Shown: positions 37,627-46,081 of the stretch, piece after piece
How positions within the stretch are numbered: position 1 is the first letter of the stretch
Layout of the letters: each line of letters opens with the position of its first letter
DNA from: Roseobacter weihaiensis
GTDB taxonomy: Bacteria; Pseudomonadota; Alphaproteobacteria; Rhodobacterales; Rhodobacteraceae
DNA length: 64,000 bases
Direction of reading: 5' to 3'
NCBI RefSeq assembly: GCF_020622345.1
Contig: NZ_JACNMO010000015.1
Coordinates: 62,001 to 126,000, forward strand
Translations under genes and position numbers: made by a program
Notes under the pieces: model-generated
The model's database searches: none
Told to the model about the DNA's origin: nothing
Seen by the model: only the letters and a program-made list of their open reading frames with translations

Positions 37627-37755
37627 GCAAGATGGGTAGGGCTACGCGCCCATCAGGGCAAGAGGCCGCCGGAATTTATTCCTCCCGATCAGCCCCGCAT
37701 CCCGGTGCGGTTCCAGGCGCGAGCCGTTTTGGCCCGGATGGGCTCTCACGTCAGC
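37627..37755 (-). other. 129-bp structured gap between fau and ymdB
   Basis: On the minus strand GCCCATC (just after the fau stop) is complementary to GATGGGC near the ymdB end of the gap, and between them lie smaller hairpins (CCGCA...TGCGG and GGAATAAATTCC). Such a closed, bulged rod near a 5-formyl-THF cyclo-ligase gene recalls 6S RNA, which often neighbours this gene, but the gap is shorter than a normal 6S RNA and I cannot match its consensus. Confidence 0.3.
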
Positions 37756-38331
37756 TCAGGCGCGTTGCGGGCGCAGATCGAGGACATGTGCCTCGGTCAC
37801 GATCAGATCAAGCGGCTGGTCGGTCGGCTCCAGCGGGAGGGTTTCGGCCTCCTGGGCGGCATAGGCAAACCCGATGGCGAGCGTTGCCTGCCGGGCTCGC
37901 AGCCCCTCCAGCGTTCTGTCATAAAACCCGCCACCATATCCAAGCCGCCCGCCTTGTGCGTCGAAAGCCACCAGCGGGACGATCACGATCTCGGGATCGA
38001 AGAAATCCGGTTCCGCCGGGATCATCGCGCCGAAGGCCCCTGGCACCATCTGCATCTCAGGCTCCCATCGGGCAAAGCGCAAGGGCTGCCCCGCGTCCTC
38101 GATCACCGGCACGCCGACCGGGCCGTGCGCGCTCGCTTCTGCCATGGCGGGCAGCGGATCAATCTCTGTCCGGATCGGCATGTAGCCCGACAGAGGCACC
38201 CCGCGATAGCCTGCCAGCAAGCTCGACAGCATCCCCGCCGCGACCCCGCGATCCACTGCATGCGCGGTCTCGCGTCGGGCAAAACCGGCCTTGCGCGCGG
38301 CAGCTTTCGCCACTGCGAAGTTCTCGCTCAC
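37756..38331 (-). CDS. fau: 5-formyltetrahydrofolate cyclo-ligase
   Basis: ATP-dependent conversion of 5-formyl-THF to 5,10-methenyl-THF. 191 residues. N-terminal AVAKAAARKAGFARRETAH provides the basic ATP-binding helix; the C-terminal signature is VPLVAFDAQGGRLGYGGGFYDRTLEGL at about 138-164, with the glycine-rich GYGGGFYDR. It overlaps the mgtE stop by four bases (ATGA), so it is translationally coupled to mgtE. Confidence 0.93.
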   Translation of the reverse strand: MSENFAVAKAAARKAGFARRETAHAVDRGVAAGMLSSLLAGYRGVPLSGYMPIRTEIDPLPAMAEASAHGPVGVPVIEDAGQPLRFARWEPEMQMVPGAFGAMIPAEPDFFDPEIVIVPLVAFDAQGGRLGYGGGFYDRTLEGLRARQATLAIGFAYAAQEAETLPLEPTDQPLDLIVTEAHVLDLRPQRA

Positions 38332-39719
38332 AAAAGCACCATGGCCGCCAGCCCCAGAAAGGCGAAAAAGCCGACAACATCTGTCACCGTGGTCACAAAC
38401 GCCCCGGAGGCGAGCGCGGGGTCGATGCCGATGCGCTCCAAAATGACCGGGATCACCGTGCCCGCAAGCCCGGCCACCACCAGATTGATGATCATGGCCG
38501 CCGCGATCACATAGCCCAGCGCCGGCAAACCGAACCAGACGACCCCCACGATGCCCATGACAACCGCAAAAATCAGCCCGTTGATCAACCCCACGAGCAC
38601 TTCGCGCCGGATCACTCGCCAGACATTCGCGCCGGTCAGGTCTTTGGTGGCAATGGCCCGCACGGCCACGGTCAGCGATTGCGTCCCGGCGTTGCCCCCC
38701 ATGGAGGCCACGATGGGCATCAGCACCGCAAGGGCCACGATCTGCGCCAGAGCGGCTTCGAACTGGGCGATGACCAGCGAGGCGGCAATGGCGGTGACCA
38801 GATTGACTGCCAGCCAGGGCAAACGCTGTTTCGTGGTGTCAATCACCCGGTCCGACAGGGACCCCTCGCCCACACCGGCCAGGCGCAGAATGTCCTCTTC
38901 GTGCTCTTCATCCAGCACCGCCATGGCATCGTCAATGGTGATGACGCCGATGAGCCGCCCGTCCTCATTCACGACAGGTGCCGAGATCAGGTGGTACTGG
39001 TTAAAGGCATAAGCCACGTCGGATTCGTCTTGCGTAGCGGGAATGATCTGAAAGGTTTCCTCCAGCAGATCGGCCAAGGGTGTCTCGCGCCGAGACCGCA
39101 TCAGCTTGCCCAGCGTGACATTGCCTACCGGATGCAGGCGCGGGTCGACGATCACGATATGATAAAACTGGTCCGGCAGTTCCGCTTCGGGGGTCGCGCG
39201 CAGCCGGTCGATGGCCTCGCCCACGGTCCAGTGCTCGGGGGCCATGACGACTTCACGCTGCATCAGGCGCCCGGCGGAATATTCCGGGTACCCCAGGGCC
39301 TGCTGCACGGCAGCGCGGTCCACGTCTTCGAGCGCGTCGAGAATGACCTCCTGCTGGTCGTCCTGCAGGTCCTCGACCAGATCGACCACATCGTCGCTGT
39401 CCATATCCCGCACAGCCTGCGTCAGCACCTGCGGCTCCAGAACCGCGATGACCTCCTCACGGAGGCCCTCGTCAAGCTCGGTCAGGATTTCGCCGTCGAA
39501 TTCGCGGTCGTAAAGGCGGATCAGGCGGGAGCGGTCAAAGGCGTTGATCTGTTCCAGCAGATCGGCGATATCCGCCGCGTGCAGCGGCTCCATCAGCTCG
39601 GTGAGCTTGGCCTGATCCTCGATGTCCACGGCATAAAGGATCGCTGCAACGGCCTTGGGGCCCAGCACGTAAGCGTCGTCTTCGACGTCGCCCTGTGGTT
39701 GCTCAGTTTGATCAGACAT
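38328..39719 (-). CDS. mgtE: Magnesium transporter MgtE
   Basis: A 463-residue magnesium channel. Cytoplasmic N domain (about 20-140, superhelical, with LHAADIADLLEQINAFDRSRL), two CBS domains (about 145-265; MQREVVMAPEHWTVGEAIDRLR and AFNQYHLISAPVVNEDGRLIGVI) that gate by magnesium, then five membrane helices with NLVTAIAASLVIAQFEAALA and the conserved MPIVASMGGNAGTQSLTVAVRA near 345-366. AGGAG lies seven bases before ATG 39719. First gene of the mgtE-fau-ymdB-EamA operon. Confidence 0.96.
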   Translation of the reverse strand: MSDQTEQPQGDVEDDAYVLGPKAVAAILYAVDIEDQAKLTELMEPLHAADIADLLEQINAFDRSRLIRLYDREFDGEILTELDEGLREEVIAVLEPQVLTQAVRDMDSDDVVDLVEDLQDDQQEVILDALEDVDRAAVQQALGYPEYSAGRLMQREVVMAPEHWTVGEAIDRLRATPEAELPDQFYHIVIVDPRLHPVGNVTLGKLMRSRRETPLADLLEETFQIIPATQDESDVAYAFNQYHLISAPVVNEDGRLIGVITIDDAMAVLDEEHEEDILRLAGVGEGSLSDRVIDTTKQRLPWLAVNLVTAIAASLVIAQFEAALAQIVALAVLMPIVASMGGNAGTQSLTVAVRAIATKDLTGANVWRVIRREVLVGLINGLIFAVVMGIVGVVWFGLPALGYVIAAAMIINLVVAGLAGTVIPVILERIGIDPALASGAFVTTVTDVVGFFAFLGLAAMVLL

Positions 39720-39826
39720 CCGTGCTCTCCTGATGCGTGATCGGACCATAGGCGGCGCATGATGGGGATACAATGGCGCGGCAGATCAGCATTGTCCTAA
39801 GATGCCACAGCACTTAAGAATTTTTC

Positions 39827-41128
39827 ATGAACACAAAACATCTCCTGCTGGGGCAAACCTTTGAAGTCACGGGTGACCCGTTCACCGCCCCCTGGAAAGA
39901 CACGGTGCGGGTCAACAGCGCCGGCGCGGTCCTGCTGGTCGGAGGGCACATCGCAGCGGTGGGACAGGCCGAAACCCTGCGCGCCGCACATCCCGACGCC
40001 GAGGTCGCAGACTACGGCCAGCACATGATCTGCCCCGGTTTCATCGATGCCCATGTCCACTACCCGCAGACCGCGATTATCGCCAGCTGGGGCAAGCAGC
40101 TGATCGACTGGCTGAACACCTATACATTTCCCGAAGAGATGCGGTTTGGCGACCCCGACTACGCGCGCGCCATCGCGGATCGCTACCTGGAGCTGACGCT
40201 GGCGCAGGGCACGACGACCGTCTGCTCCTTCACGACGATCCACCCTGCCAGCGTTGACGCGTTCTTTGCCGCGGCCGCCGCCCGCGGACTGCGCACCGTT
40301 GCGGGCAAGACCTGCATGGACCGCAACGCCCCTGAGGGACTGCGCGATACCGCGCAAACGGCCTATGATGACAGCAAAGCACTGCTGAATCGCTGGCAGG
40401 GCCGGGAACGGGCAAGCTACGCGATTACGCCAAGGTTCTCGCCCACCTCCACGCCAGAGCAGCTGGCCGCCCTCGGAGCCCTCTGGGCCGAGCATCCCGA
40501 CTGCCTGATGCAGACCCATCTGAGCGAGCAGGTGCCCGAGATCGCCTGGATGCGCAGCCTCTATCCGCAGGCGCGCGATTACCTCGAGACCTATGAGGCG
40601 CATGGGCTGCTGGGTCCGCGTGCGATCTATGGCCATGCCATCCATCTTGAGCCGCGCGAGATCGACCGCATCACCGACTGCGGTGCCGCCCTGGCACATT
40701 GCCCGACATCCAACAGTTTTATCGGCTCTGGCCTGATGGATGTGGCGGGGCTCGCCGCGCGGGGCATCCCGCTGGGTCTTGCCAGCGATACCGGCGGCGG
40801 GTCGTCGTTTTCGATGCTCCGGACAATGGCCGCGGCCTATGAGATTGCGCAGCTTCGCGGTACGGCGCTGCATCCTGCGCAGCTGATGTATCTGGCCACC
40901 GCAGGTGCCGCCCGCAGCCTTTACCTGCACGACCGGATCGGCAGGCTCGCCCCGGGGATCGAGGCTGACCTCACTATCCTTGATCTGGCCTCAACGCCTG
41001 CGATTGCGCAGCGTAGTGCCGAAGCGAAGGATATCTGGGAAGCGCTCTTTCCGACCCTCATGATGGGGGATGATCGCGCAATTGCAGACGTCTGGATCGG
41101 TGGGGAAAGACGGCCCAAGACCGCCTAA
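39827..41128 (+). CDS. guaD: Guanine deaminase
   Basis: Deaminates guanine to xanthine. 433 residues, amidohydrolase fold. Metal ligands: PGFIDAHVHYPQTAII (HxH near 76-78), QTHLSEQVPEIAWM (about 228), YGHAIHLEPREI (about 268) and GLASDTGGGSSFSMLRTM with the catalytic aspartate near 319. The CMDRNAPEGLRD segment near 164-175 is characteristic of GuaD and binds the purine. It stands alone on the plus strand but is close to the 8-oxoguanine deaminase on the other strand. Confidence 0.95.
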   Translation: MNTKHLLLGQTFEVTGDPFTAPWKDTVRVNSAGAVLLVGGHIAAVGQAETLRAAHPDAEVADYGQHMICPGFIDAHVHYPQTAIIASWGKQLIDWLNTYTFPEEMRFGDPDYARAIADRYLELTLAQGTTTVCSFTTIHPASVDAFFAAAAARGLRTVAGKTCMDRNAPEGLRDTAQTAYDDSKALLNRWQGRERASYAITPRFSPTSTPEQLAALGALWAEHPDCLMQTHLSEQVPEIAWMRSLYPQARDYLETYEAHGLLGPRAIYGHAIHLEPREIDRITDCGAALAHCPTSNSFIGSGLMDVAGLAARGIPLGLASDTGGGSSFSMLRTMAAAYEIAQLRGTALHPAQLMYLATAGAARSLYLHDRIGRLAPGIEADLTILDLASTPAIAQRSAEAKDIWEALFPTLMMGDDRAIADVWIGGERRPKTA

Positions 41129-41164
41129 CCAGGCGCCAAGCCGTCGATCCAGCCCGTCTCACCC

Positions 41165-41593
41165 TCAGCAGCCCGGTGCGCCCAAGACCATCACCCAAGT
41201 GTGTCCCTCCGCCTCTATCAGGGCAAATTCCGTCACCTCCGGGGAGAGCAGATTTGCGCGGTGCCCCGGCGAAGCCTCCCAGGCAGCCATCACCTCGGCC
41301 AGGGTACGCTGGCCTTTGGCGATATTCTCAGCCACAGCGCACCAGCCGTAGCCCGTGCGGCTGACGCGGTCTGCCAGATCCGACCCGTCACTGCCGGTGT
41401 GCGAAAAGCGCCCGCTCTCGGCCATATCGGCTGCGTGGGCCTGGGCTGCACGCTCCAACACGGAGGAGTAGCCTAATGCGGGCAGGCCTTGCGCCAGACG
41501 GAGCTCATTGATCGCGCCGGTCGCCTGCGGATTGGCCCCGGCGCCACTTGCCATGACCGCAAACACGGTTGCCAGATGCATCTTACGTTTCAT
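41165..41593 (-). CDS. Secreted CAP-domain protein
   Basis: A 142-residue exported protein with signal peptide MKRKMHLATVFAVMASGAGA. The CAP/SCP fold is shown by INELRLAQGLPALGYSSVLERAAQAHAADMAE, SGRFSHTGSDGSDLADRVSRTGY, WCAVAENIAKGQRTLAEVMAAWEASPGHRANLLSP; it has the histidine and glutamate expected of the CAP cavity and two cysteines. Function unknown; bacterial CAP proteins are mostly extracytoplasmic. It overlaps the 8-oxoguanine deaminase gene by four bases. Confidence 0.9.
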   Translation of the reverse strand: MKRKMHLATVFAVMASGAGANPQATGAINELRLAQGLPALGYSSVLERAAQAHAADMAESGRFSHTGSDGSDLADRVSRTGYGWCAVAENIAKGQRTLAEVMAAWEASPGHRANLLSPEVTEFALIEAEGHTWVMVLGAPGC

Positions 41594-42930
41594 GTTGCCT
41601 CCCTAAGGTTGCGGGCCATCTGGTTCTGGCGCGCCACGAGGGCCGGCAGATCAAGGGTTTGAAGCTGCCCATCACGCACGATCTCGCGCCCCTCGACAAT
41701 CAGATCCCGTACGGTGGTGGGCCCGGACAGCAACAGCGCCGCGGGATCCCAACTGCCCGCCGCCTCGATACCGGAGACATCCCAGATCGCGATATCGGCG
41801 CGCATGCCCGGCGCGATGCGCCCGCATTCCGACCGCCCCAGCACATCGGCCCCGCCGCGGGTCGCGATCTCAAGGGCTTCGCGGGCGCTCATCGCATCCG
41901 CGCCATTTGCCACGCGTTGCAGCAGCATCGCCTGACGCGCCTCGGCCACGAGATTGCCCGCATCGTTGCTGGCTGACCCATCCACCCCGAGCCCGACCGG
42001 AACACCCGCGTCGCGCAGGGCGCGGACCGGTGCGATGCCACTGCCCAACCGACAGTTCGAGCAGGGGCAATGCGCCACCCCGGTGCCGGTCCGGGCAAAA
42101 AGCGCGATCTCTGCGGCATCAAGCTTGACACAATGGGCGTGCCAGACATCTGGCCCGACCCAGCCCAGACTTTCCGCGTACTCGCCGGGACGGCAGCCAA
42201 AGACCTCCTGCGAATAGGCGATGTCTTCTTCGTTTTCGGCAAGGTGGGTGTGCATCATCACCCCCTTGTCGCGCGCGAGCTGCGCTGCATCGCGCATCAG
42301 CTCACGGCTGACCGAGAAGGGCGAACAGGGGGCCACCCCGACCCGGCACATTGATCCGGGATCAGGGTCGTGAAAGGCGTCGATCACCCGGATGCAATCA
42401 TCCAGAATATCCGCTTCGTGCTCGACCAGCGCATCGGGGGGCAAACCGCCTTGCGAGACACCGATGCTCATCGCCCCCCGCGTGGGCTGGAACCGCAACC
42501 CAACCTCTGCCGCCGCATGGATCGTATCCTCCAGCCGGCACCCCTGAGGATAGAGATAGAGGTGATCGCTGCTGAGCGTACACCCGGAAAGCGCCAGTTC
42601 CGCCAACCCCACCTGCGCAGAGGTAAACATATGCTCGGGTGTAAAGCGGGCCCAGATCGGGTAGAGCGTCTGCAACCAGCCAAAGAGCAGCGCATCCTGC
42701 CCGCCGGGGACCGCACGTGTGAGCGACTGGTACAGGTGATGGTGCGTGTTCACCAGACCCGGCGTCACCACACAGCCAGCCGCATCGATGCCCGGCAGAT
42801 CCCCGGCGATGCCCTTGCCAACCGCCGCGACCGCGCCTGCGTCGATGATGACATCCGCGTCCAAAAGCTCGCGGCGCGCCTCATCCATGGTGATAAGATA
42901 TGCCGCCTGTCGTATGGCCCAGCGGCTCAC
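41590..42930 (-). CDS. 8-oxoguanine deaminase (amidohydrolase)
   Basis: A 446-residue amidohydrolase of the 8-oxoguanine deaminase/hydroxy-atrazine hydrolase group, expected to turn 8-oxoguanine into uric acid. Motifs: TPGLVNTHHHLYQSLTRAVPG near 56-76 (HxH), SDHLYLYPQG near 121-130, MMHTHLAENEEDIAYSQEVFG near 225-245, VWHAHCVKLDAAE near 262-274 and GLGVDGSASNDAGNLVAEAR near 313-332 with the catalytic aspartate. Assignment against related triazine/isoguanine enzymes is by sequence pattern only. It overlaps hisN and the CAP gene by four bases each. Confidence 0.85.
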   Translation of the reverse strand: MSRWAIRQAAYLITMDEARRELLDADVIIDAGAVAAVGKGIAGDLPGIDAAGCVVTPGLVNTHHHLYQSLTRAVPGGQDALLFGWLQTLYPIWARFTPEHMFTSAQVGLAELALSGCTLSSDHLYLYPQGCRLEDTIHAAAEVGLRFQPTRGAMSIGVSQGGLPPDALVEHEADILDDCIRVIDAFHDPDPGSMCRVGVAPCSPFSVSRELMRDAAQLARDKGVMMHTHLAENEEDIAYSQEVFGCRPGEYAESLGWVGPDVWHAHCVKLDAAEIALFARTGTGVAHCPCSNCRLGSGIAPVRALRDAGVPVGLGVDGSASNDAGNLVAEARQAMLLQRVANGADAMSAREALEIATRGGADVLGRSECGRIAPGMRADIAIWDVSGIEAAGSWDPAALLLSGPTTVRDLIVEGREIVRDGQLQTLDLPALVARQNQMARNLREAT

Positions 42931-43733
42931 GCCATCATCTCTTGCAAAATCCCAACCGCCTGTGCATGGATCTGCGGGTTCGCCGCCGCGACGGCACGCC
43001 CGCCTTTGTGGGCGGGTGCCCCCTCCCAGTTGGTGACGATGCCACCAGCAGCCTCGATCAGGGCAATCGGGGCCTGAATATCATAGGATTGCAGACCTGC
43101 TTCGATCACCAGATCAATCTGGCCCGCAGCCAAAAGCGCATAGGCATAGCAATCCATCCCGTAGCGCGTCAGCTTTGCCTGCCCGGCGACCTTGTGAAAG
43201 GCGTCATGCTCGCGCGCAGAGCCCACTTCGGGAAAGGTGGTAAAAACCGTCGCTTCCGAAAGCGGGCGCGGCGGGCGGGTGGTGATCTTCTGGTCGCCCT
43301 GCGGGCCGACCATATGCGCGCGGTCCATCGCCCCGATAAAACGCTCACCAATGTAGGGTTGATCGATCAGACCGTAGCACGGCCCGGTCTGGTCCTCGAC
43401 CGCGATCAGCACCCCCCAGGTGGGCGTGCCGCTTATAAAGCCACGCGTCCCGTCGATCGGGTCCAGCACCCAGGTGAGACCGCTGCTGCCGGATTTGTGC
43501 CCGTATTCCTCGCCCAATATCGCATCCTCTGCGCGATGCTCGGCGAGGATCGCACGCATGGCGCGTTCTGCCGCCCGGTCCGCTTCGGTCACCGGGTCAA
43601 ACCCGTTGGCGTCCTTGTTATCTTCCACCAAGGTAGTGGTACGAAAAAGCGGCAATATGACCCTGCGCGCCGCATCCGCCATCAGATTGGCAACCGTATC
43701 GATCACCTCAACATCAAAAGATCGCTGTTTCAT
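42927..43733 (-). CDS. hisN: Histidinol-phosphatase, inositol-monophosphatase type
   Basis: Dephosphorylates histidinol phosphate in histidine synthesis; 268 residues. IMPase-fold motifs: DPVTEADRAAERAMRAIL near 46-63, ILGEEYG near 72-78, the metal signature WVLDPIDGTRGFISGTPTWG near 88-107, and the C-terminal SYDIQAPIALIEAAGGIVT near 217-235. The RGFISG and DCYAY forms match the HisN branch rather than SuhB. Other IMPase-type substrates cannot be excluded. It is the first gene of a coupled hisN-deaminase-CAP run. Confidence 0.9.
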   Translation of the reverse strand: MKQRSFDVEVIDTVANLMADAARRVILPLFRTTTLVEDNKDANGFDPVTEADRAAERAMRAILAEHRAEDAILGEEYGHKSGSSGLTWVLDPIDGTRGFISGTPTWGVLIAVEDQTGPCYGLIDQPYIGERFIGAMDRAHMVGPQGDQKITTRPPRPLSEATVFTTFPEVGSAREHDAFHKVAGQAKLTRYGMDCYAYALLAAGQIDLVIEAGLQSYDIQAPIALIEAAGGIVTNWEGAPAHKGGRAVAAANPQIHAQAVGILQEMMA

Positions 43734-43811
43734 GGGTCAGGACGTGCCAGTTTGCGCCGCCCCTCGCAAGAGGCAGCAGCACTGGTGGCATTTCTTTTTC
43801 AAGGCACCTTA

Positions 43812-44189
43812 TCAGGCGACGTCGCTGAGGACCCGCGCCAGTTCAAACAAACGACGGCGCTGATTTTCCGGGATCGCGTAGTAAGAGCGTACCAGATCCA
43901 TCGCCTCTTTGTCGCCCATCATATCGACCGGGATAGAGCCTGTTTCAGCTTCTTCGCCTTTTTCAACATCTTCCCGCAGACCTTCAAAGAAAAATGCCAC
44001 ATCGACGTCAAGTGCGTCCGCAATGTCCCAAAGACGCGACGCGCTGACCCGGTTCGCCCCGGTCTCGTACTTCTGGATTTGCTGAAACTTTATGCCCACG
44101 CTTTCAGCGAGCTTCTGTTGTGTCATCCCAACCAGCCACCGCCGTTGCCGGATGCGCTTACCTACGTGGACGTCAACTAAATGTGCCAT
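43812..44189 (-). CDS. XRE/Cro-type transcriptional regulator
   Basis: A 125-residue regulator starting MAHLVDVHVGKRIRQRRWLV. The helix-turn-helix covers about residues 11-66 (GMTQQKLAESVGIKFQQIQKYETGANRVSASRLWDIADAL). The C-terminal part (AFFFEGLREDVEKGE, then AMDLVRSYYAIPENQRRRLFELARVL) is typical of a small alphaproteobacterial XRE group. ATG 44189 has AGGAAT upstream. Its long AT-rich upstream region suggests its own promoter. Targets unknown. Confidence 0.88.
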   Translation of the reverse strand: MAHLVDVHVGKRIRQRRWLVGMTQQKLAESVGIKFQQIQKYETGANRVSASRLWDIADALDVDVAFFFEGLREDVEKGEEAETGSIPVDMMGDKEAMDLVRSYYAIPENQRRRLFELARVLSDVA

Positions 44190-44688
44190 TCTACATTCCT
44201 TACTCTTACCCGTGCTTACCACAAGGCATCCCCCACGTACTGCCGACCAAAAAAGCGTACATTTCGTGATGCTAAAAACTTGTTACACCAAGAAACAATA
44301 CGAAAAATGCCGTTTCAATCAATACCAATCACTGCACGAGTGCGTGTGCTGGAGAGCACATAAAACAATTTAGACGTGTTTTTTTAGAACCTTCAGAGGC
44401 TTAATCCGTCAAGATTCTCGATCTGGAATTTCGTTAAAATTTTATTATTTCGCGAAAAACAAGACAGTTAAGCCACACTTTTTGGTTGTAACGACGAAAA
44501 GCAGAGACCGTTATGGGATTCTCGCAATACGGGAAACCAGGCCTGACTCTGACCTGCTTTACGTAAGGGAATACCTACGTCATTGCCTCAGAAAACGCAT
44601 AGAGCATCAGCGTAAACCCGCCGATGCCAAGGCGCCGTTGCGGCAAGATGCCGCCATGATGCACCCTTTTGAGGCCCGGAAAGCCCGC
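44190..44688. other. 499-bp AT-rich gap upstream of the XRE gene
   Basis: Between the lysR stop and the XRE ATG, both on the minus strand, lies a gap clearly richer in A and T than its surroundings, especially 44360-44480 (TTTTTTTAGAAC and GTTAAAATTTTATTATTTCG). It should contain the XRE promoter. ACGTAAGG/CCTACGT near 44558-44580 is an imperfect inverted repeat. No reading frame on either strand has gene-like composition and I see no RNA gene that I can name. Confidence 0.45.
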
Positions 44689-45564
44689 CTAACCCGCCTT
44701 GAGCCGTGCGTGATCAATGCCCCCAAAGGCGCGGCGCAAGAAATCTGCCAAGGTGTCGTGAACAAGCCCCTTGCCAGACTGCGCGCCATAAAGGTTGATC
44801 TGCTGCATCGGCAGCTCCGGCAAGGCACCACCATGATCAATGCGCTCCAGATGCGGCGGCTCGGTGCCTTCGATCATGGTGTGAACGGCAAGATCGGCAC
44901 TGACGGTTGCTTCGATGGTGCGGTCGCTTTCGGTCTCCACGATCACATCCCATGCAATCCCTGCCGCATCCAGCGCTTCGACGACGCGTGGCCGAAAGGT
45001 GCACAGTCGCCCGAACGCAAGCCTGAGCGGCGTTTGCCGCCAGGCCGCCCCCCCCGGCGCGCCGACCCACCGCAACGGTTTGCGGCAGAGCGTTTCGGCA
45101 CCGGGGTCCAACGACGTTTCCGTGGTCAGGATCAAATCGCAGGCCCCGCGGCCAAACTGCTCTTTCAGACCGCGGGTATAGGACGACACCAATTGGACTT
45201 TGACGCGGGGAAACGCCGTATGAAACTGCTTCAGTACCTGCGGGATCGCGGGATAGACGATGTCATGCGGCACACCGAGGACAATCTCGCCTTCATAGGC
45301 CTGATCTGTCAGCCGCTCCACCACCTCGTCATTCAGCGCCACCATCCGCCGGGCGTAGACCAGCAATTGCTCTCCTGACGCGGTCAGCGCGATTGTGCGC
45401 CCGGACCGATCCAGCAGATCAACGCCCAACAGCTCTTCAAGCCGTTTGAGCTGCATGGAAACGGCAGATTGCGTGAGGTGCAGAAACCCCGCTGCGCGGG
45501 TCACCCCGCCGGAATCGGCAACAGCAACAAAAGAGCGCAGGGTTGTCACGTCAAGGTTTCTCAT
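44689..45564 (-). CDS. LysR family transcriptional regulator
   Basis: A 291-residue LysR regulator: N-terminal winged helix-turn-helix MRNLDVTTLRSFVAVADSGG, VTRAAGFLHLTQSAVSMQLK, RLEELLGVDLLDRSGRTIAL; then an effector domain (EGEIVLGVPHDIVYPAIPQV, FGRGACDLILTTET). Ligand and targets unknown. It is divergent from a DUF1127 gene; a 17-bp inverted repeat with the T-N11-A pattern lies 67 bases upstream, so LysR may control itself and that gene. Confidence 0.93.
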   Translation of the reverse strand: MRNLDVTTLRSFVAVADSGGVTRAAGFLHLTQSAVSMQLKRLEELLGVDLLDRSGRTIALTASGEQLLVYARRMVALNDEVVERLTDQAYEGEIVLGVPHDIVYPAIPQVLKQFHTAFPRVKVQLVSSYTRGLKEQFGRGACDLILTTETSLDPGAETLCRKPLRWVGAPGGAAWRQTPLRLAFGRLCTFRPRVVEALDAAGIAWDVIVETESDRTIEATVSADLAVHTMIEGTEPPHLERIDHGGALPELPMQQINLYGAQSGKGLVHDTLADFLRRAFGGIDHARLKAG

Positions 45565-45630
45565 ATCATAAATCCTGATGCTTCATTTCACAAACATTCG
45601 TTTTCAATATCATACACGCAGTGCAATATA

Positions 45631-45647
45631 CATCAAGTAGATTGATG
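45631..45647. promoter_or_regulatory. LysR-type operator candidate
   Basis: CATCAA (45631-45636), GTAGA, TTGATG (45642-45647) is a perfect 6+5+6 inverted repeat, and it contains T-N11-A (TCAAGTAGATTGA), the LysR-family box. It lies in the 125-bp gap between the divergent lysR and DUF1127 genes. Confidence 0.6.
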
Positions 45648-45689
45648 GATTACCAAAAAAACATCACGAATGGTGAAAAGGAAAACGAA

Positions 45690-45905
45690 ATGACACTCAT
45701 AGACACCCTCGGCCTGCGACGTCCCCGCTCCCTGTCGGTCAAGAAACCGTCCCTCATGGCGCGACTGGCCCTTTGGCGGTCTCGTCGGACGCTGGCGCAT
45801 CTGGACGCCCGTGCGCTCAAGGATGTGGGCATAAGCCCTGATGCCGCACGACGTGAAGCGCAACTGGGTTTATGGGATGTGCCACCGAGCTGGACACAGC
45901 GCTGA
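45690..45905 (+). CDS. DUF1127 family small protein
   Basis: A 71-residue basic protein starting MTLIDTLGLRRPRSLSVKKP. Its C-terminal half, LWRSRRTLAHLDARALKDVG followed by ISPDAARREAQLGLWDVPPS, is the standard YjiS/DUF1127 domain with WRSRRxLxxLDxRxLxDxGIS. AAAAGGA lies about seven bases before ATG 45690. Some DUF1127 proteins in alphaproteobacteria bind RNA or act in phosphate and stress responses. Divergent from a LysR gene, which may control it. Confidence 0.9.
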   Translation: MTLIDTLGLRRPRSLSVKKPSLMARLALWRSRRTLAHLDARALKDVGISPDAARREAQLGLWDVPPSWTQR

Positions 45906-45989
45906 AAAAGGCAGTTCGGCCCAATGTGACAAACTGTTAACCAAGAAGGCCCGTTTTCGCGCAAATCGCTAAATTCCCGAGCGAAAAGC

Positions 45990-46019
45990 CTTGAAATAAA
46001 CACAAGAGAGCACGATATT
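45990..46019 (+). promoter_or_regulatory. Promoter of the BI-1 gene, possibly heat-shock type
   Basis: TTGAAA (45991-45996), 17 bases, GATATT (46014-46019) fits a sigma-70 promoter (5/6 and 4/6 matches). The same stretch, CTTGAAA with CACGATAT downstream, also resembles an RpoH promoter. The transcript would have a leader of about 55 bases before ATG 46082. Confidence 0.5.
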
Positions 46020-46081
46020 CTTACGCGAGAGCGCGCAGAACGGCTGACGCGCCACCTATTTGAATTTGGAGGTCTTAATAA

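Noticed and set aside
43734-43811. In-frame extension of hisN upstream (MPPVLLPLARGG...)
   Set aside because: The added residues have no match to the IMPase fold, whose first helix starts right after ATG 43733.
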